This document shows, one piece after another, positions 6,524-9,019 of a stretch of 9,019 nt of DNA. The stretch is from JANNHK01 sp031404355. GTDB lineage: Bacteria; Actinomycetota; Acidimicrobiia; IMCC26256; PALSA-610. Under the pieces are notes generated by a model. It saw nothing but the letters and a program-made list of their open reading frames with translations, did not search any database and was not told the DNA's origin. The stretch is taken from positions 1 through 9,019 of the forward strand of contig JANNHK010000396.1 of assembly GCA_031404355.1 (NCBI GenBank), given 5' to 3'. The translations under genes and the position numbers were made by a program. Every line of letters starts with the position of its first letter. The first letter of the stretch is position 1.

Positions 6524-7162
6524 GTGCCACGACTCCGGCAAGTCCCCCGGGACAGCGTCGAGGATGCATTCGTCCTCGCGATGTACAAACGCCTCTTCGG
6601 CGACCGGGATCCGGTCAGTGACCCTGGAACCGCGACCGGAACGCCCGGCGACTGGTGGACGGTGTTCGCCCATTCCCCGGACGTGCTCAAGCACGCGTGC
6701 CAGGGCTTCGCGCTCTACGCCAGCCCCGACCGCAAGGTCTCGGCGCCGCTTCGGGAGCTGGGTCAGACCCGCGCCGGCTGGTTGGTCGGCAGCCAGTTCG
6801 TGTTTTCGCAACACTGCAAAGCGTGCCGCGCGTACGGCTTTTCGGAGGAGAAGATCGAGGCGCTCAAGGCCTGGAGCATCTCCGGCCATTTCGATCCCCT
6901 CGAACGCGCGCTCCTCGCGTACACCGACGCGCTGGTGCAAGGCTTCGGCCGCGTCGACGACGCCGTGTTCGACGCGCTGCGCGAGCACCTGAGCGACGAG
7001 GCGATTCTCGAGTTCACGTACATCACGATGATGTACACGATGCACGCCGTCATTTCGGTGGCGTTGCGCCTCGAGTACGACGAGCGCACCGATCCGATCG
7101 TCGAAGTTGCCGCGCCCGCGGGCTACGCGGGCAATCTTGCCGGCGAAATCGCAGCTGAATGA
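6524..7162 (+). CDS. Carboxymuconolactone decarboxylase (CMD)/AhpD-like protein
   Basis: A 212-residue all-helical protein resembling the CMD/AhpD-like superfamily, whose members are decarboxylases, thiol peroxidase partners or uncharacterised. The central helix carries GSQFVFSQHCKACRAYGFSEEKIEAL, the usual active-site region, with His97, Cys98 and Cys101 as candidate residues. The CxxC pair recalls AhpD, but the His normally four residues after the second Cys is Gly105 here. A long N-terminal part (residues 1-80, including DWWTVFAHSPDVLKH) precedes it. GTG 6524 is the first good start; no Shine-Dalgarno is seen, so a leaderless message is possible. The stop overlaps the CoA-transferase start (ATGA), so the two are probably co-translated and act on one pathway. 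Redox activity is possible but unproven. Confidence 0.8.
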   Translation: MPRLRQVPRDSVEDAFVLAMYKRLFGDRDPVSDPGTATGTPGDWWTVFAHSPDVLKHACQGFALYASPDRKVSAPLRELGQTRAGWLVGSQFVFSQHCKACRAYGFSEEKIEALKAWSISGHFDPLERALLAYTDALVQGFGRVDDAVFDALREHLSDEAILEFTYITMMYTMHAVISVALRLEYDERTDPIVEVAAPAGYAGNLAGEIAAE

Positions 7163-8373
7163 GCGACGACACACCTGCGACGGGCCCGCTCGCCGGTGTC
7201 CGCGTACTCGAACTGGGGAGTTTCATCGCGGGGCCGTTCGCCGGCCAGCTGCTCGGTGACTACGGCGCCGACGTCGTCAAGGTCGAAGCACCCGGCGCCG
7301 GTGATCCGATGCGGCGCTGGGGCGTCACGCGCGACGGTGACAGCCTCTGGTGGCCCACGATCGGCCGCAACAAACGTTCGATCGTGCTCGACCTGCGCCG
7401 GGAACCGGCGCGCCGCGTCGCCGTGCAGCTCGCGGAGCAGTGCGACGTCGTGCTCGAGAACTTCCGACCGGGAACACTCGATCGTTGGGGCCTCGGTTTC
7501 GACACGCTTGCCGTGCGCAACCCCAAGTTGGTGATGGTGCACATCAGCGGGTTCGGCCAAACCGGTCCGCTCGCGGGGCAGGCGGGCTTCGGCAGCGTGG
7601 GCGAGGCGATGGGCGGCATCCGGTTCACGACCGGTAGCCCCGACCGGCCGCCGTCGCGCGCGGGCATCAGCCTCGGCGACGCGCTCGCGTCGTCGTTTGC
7701 GGTGATGGGCACGCTTGCCGCGGTCCTCCACGCACGCGAGACCGGGCGCGGCCAGGAAGTCGACGTCGCGATCTACGAAGCGGTCGCCGCGCTCATGGAG
7801 TCGACGATGGCCGACTACGAGCTCGGCGGGGTCGTGCGGTCGCGCTCGGGAAGCGTGCTTCCGGGTGTCGCGCCGTCGAATGTGTACCCGACGGGCGACG
7901 GCGCCGAAGTCGTGGTCGCGGCGAACGCCGACAGCGTGTTTGTGCGGTTGTGCGACGCGATGGGCCGGTCAGAACTCGCCGGCGACGCCCGCTTCGCGAC
8001 GCACACCGCGCGCGGCGCGAACTCCGACGAGCTCGACGCGATCATCGGCGCCTGGACGGCAACATTGGCGTGCAACGACCTTCTCGCAACCCTCGATGCG
8101 CACGCCGTTCCCGTCGGGCGCATCTTCACCGCGCCCGACATGCTCACCGATCCGCAGTACCTGGCCCGCGAGATGGTGCGCCGGGTCACGTCGACGCAGG
8201 GATGGGAGGTCCCGATGACGGGCGTCGTCCCCCGTTTCAGCGCGACGCCCGGGACGATTCGTCACGCGGGCCCGCGTCTCGGGGAACACACCGACGAAGT
8301 GCTCACCGACGTTCTCGGGCTCGACGCCGCGCAGATCGACGAACTGCGTGCGAACGGAGCGATTGGCGCGTGA
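7159..8373 (+). CDS. Family III CoA-transferase (CaiB/BaiF)
   Basis: A 404-residue CaiB/BaiF-family enzyme that moves CoA between carboxylic acids; the length is normal. Near the N-terminus are GVRVLELGSFIAGPFAGQLL (residues 13-32) and GADVVKVEAPGAGDPMR (36-52), followed by NKRSIVLDL (71-79), VLENFRPGTLDRWGLG (98-113) and SGFGQTGP (130-137). The candidate catalytic residue forming the acyl anhydride is Asp174 in ISLGDALAS, placed like Asp169 of formyl-CoA transferase. The middle and C-terminal parts (GRGQEVDVAIYEA, VPVGRIFT, PRLGEHTDEVL) are also typical. It overlaps the CMD-family gene by ATGA and ends 10 bp from the convergent transporter gene. Donor and acceptor acids cannot be predicted; formyl-CoA transferase, acylracemase (Mcr) and carnitine CoA-transferase are relatives. 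Confidence 0.93.
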   Translation: MSDDTPATGPLAGVRVLELGSFIAGPFAGQLLGDYGADVVKVEAPGAGDPMRRWGVTRDGDSLWWPTIGRNKRSIVLDLRREPARRVAVQLAEQCDVVLENFRPGTLDRWGLGFDTLAVRNPKLVMVHISGFGQTGPLAGQAGFGSVGEAMGGIRFTTGSPDRPPSRAGISLGDALASSFAVMGTLAAVLHARETGRGQEVDVAIYEAVAALMESTMADYELGGVVRSRSGSVLPGVAPSNVYPTGDGAEVVVAANADSVFVRLCDAMGRSELAGDARFATHTARGANSDELDAIIGAWTATLACNDLLATLDAHAVPVGRIFTAPDMLTDPQYLAREMVRRVTSTQGWEVPMTGVVPRFSATPGTIRHAGPRLGEHTDEVLTDVLGLDAAQIDELRANGAIGA

Positions 8374-8383
8374 GCCGGCGCGG

Positions 8384-9019
8384 CTATTCGCCCCCGGTGG
8401 GGACGAGCTCTCGGTCGGCGTCCTCGTCGTCGTAGTCCGGCGGCGGGGCGTGGCCTTCGACGTCGAGGTTCGGGAGGATCCGGTCGAGCCAGCGCGGCAG
8501 CCACCAGTTCTTGTCGCCGAGCAACTCCATCGTTCCGGGCACCAACACCAGTCGGACGATGGTGGCATCGAGGAAGATCGCGGTTGCGAGCCCGATGCCC
8601 ATCATCTTCATGGTGCGCTCGTACTCGAGCATGAAGCTCCCGAATACGACGACCATGATCGCGGCTGCGGCGGTAATGACCTTGGCGGTTGCCGCCAGAC
8701 CGTCGGCAACCGACTGGCGACTGTCGCCGGTTCGCTTCCATTCCTCACGCACGCGTGAGAGCAGGAAGACCTCGTAGTCCATCGAGAGGCCGAACACGAC
8801 CGCGAACAGCATCATCGGGACCCACGTCTCGATGGGGCCGGGTTCGATACCGGTCAGGTCGCCGAGCCAGCCCCACTGGAACAGGGCGACGACGATGCCG
8901 TAGGCCGCGCCGATCGACAACAGGTTCATGATCACGGCCTTCAGCGGCACGAGCAGTGAACGGAACACGAGCATCAGCAACAGGAACGAGAGCGTCAGCA
9001 CTGCACCGAAGAAGATCGG
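8384..9019 (-). CDS. MMPL/RND-family transporter, C-terminal part (5' end outside window)
   Basis: The minus strand is open to the right edge (reading PIFFGAVLTLSFLLLMLVFR at the boundary) and encodes about 211 residues of an MMPL-family membrane transporter. Five membrane segments are visible, including the characteristic GLSMDYEVFLLSRVREEW between helices and FLDATIVRLVLVPGTMELLG in the last helix. These match the second transmembrane half of MmpL-like proteins, which usually span 700 or more residues. The C-terminal tail after WLDRILP is short and acidic (PPPDYDDEDADRE). Homologues export lipids or hydrophobic compounds using the proton gradient. The GTG at 9001 is internal, not the true start. 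It runs convergent to the CoA-transferase gene with a 10 bp gap and no visible terminator between them. The cargo is unknown. Confidence 0.9.
   Translation of the reverse strand, partial: PIFFGAVLTLSFLLLMLVFRSLLVPLKAVIMNLLSIGAAYGIVVALFQWGWLGDLTGIEPGPIETWVPMMLFAVVFGLSMDYEVFLLSRVREEWKRTGDSRQSVADGLAATAKVITAAAAIMVVVFGSFMLEYERTMKMMGIGLATAIFLDATIVRLVLVPGTMELLGDKNWWLPRWLDRILPNLDVEGHAPPPDYDDEDADRELVPTGGE

Noticed and set aside
5277..6992. 571-codon plus-strand frame opposite the sulfatase
   Set aside because: It is antisense to a gene with clear sulfatase motifs and shows no domain of its own; its end overlaps the CMD gene in another frame.
8374..8383. Terminator between the CoA-transferase and MMPL genes
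   Set aside because: Only 10 bp separate the stops, and no stem-loop with a T-run was seen.
1..9019. Mobile element, tRNA, CRISPR or phage signals
   Set aside because: No transposase or integrase motifs, no regular repeat arrays, and no tRNA-like fold or CCA-bearing segment were found on reading both strands; composition looks uniform.

Overview
The window is about two-thirds G+C, with tightly packed genes, several GTG starts, stop/start overlaps (GTGA, ATGA) and strong G/C preference at third codon positions. Gene content (CaiB/BaiF CoA-transferase, CMD-family protein, MMPL transporter, MacB-type exporter) suggests an actinobacterium. An Acidimicrobiia-like environmental lineage is my guess from protein flavour only; no marker gene is present to confirm it.

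Left part (1-4937). A partial multi-pass membrane protein runs leftward off the window (1-350, minus). Divergent from it, a plus-strand cluster runs without real gaps: family 2 glycosyltransferase (463-1107), DUF2064/TIGR04282 nucleotidyltransferase-like protein (1104-1754), a 5'-truncated polysaccharide deacetylase with no usable start (about 1729-2244), a MacB/LolD-type ABC ATPase (2256-2939), its FtsX-domain permease (2953-4293), and a lipoprotein with an SGNH-hydrolase-like domain (4290-4937). Overlaps and short spacings make a single transcript likely. The theme is the cell envelope: sugar transfer, glycan deacylation and export or extrusion of an envelope molecule.

Right part (4938-9019). 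A minus-strand sulfatase with an intact Cys-type formylglycine motif (4953-6398) ends 15 bp from the lipoprotein gene. A 125 bp divergent spacer separates it from a plus-strand pair: a carboxymuconolactone decarboxylase-like protein (6524-7162) overlapping by ATGA with a family III CoA-transferase (7159-8373). The pair points to acyl-CoA or organic acid catabolism. Ten bp further on, tail to tail, lies the C-terminal part of an MMPL/RND transporter (8384-9019, minus), which continues off the right edge.

No RNA genes, CRISPR arrays, insertion sequences or attachment sites were seen, and no gene-free stretch exceeds 300 bp. The most notable points are the decayed or rearranged deacetylase and its junction with the DUF2064 gene, a six-codon mini-ORF overlapping both the ATPase stop and the permease start, and an exporter-coupled SGNH lipoprotein whose catalytic motifs look degenerate.
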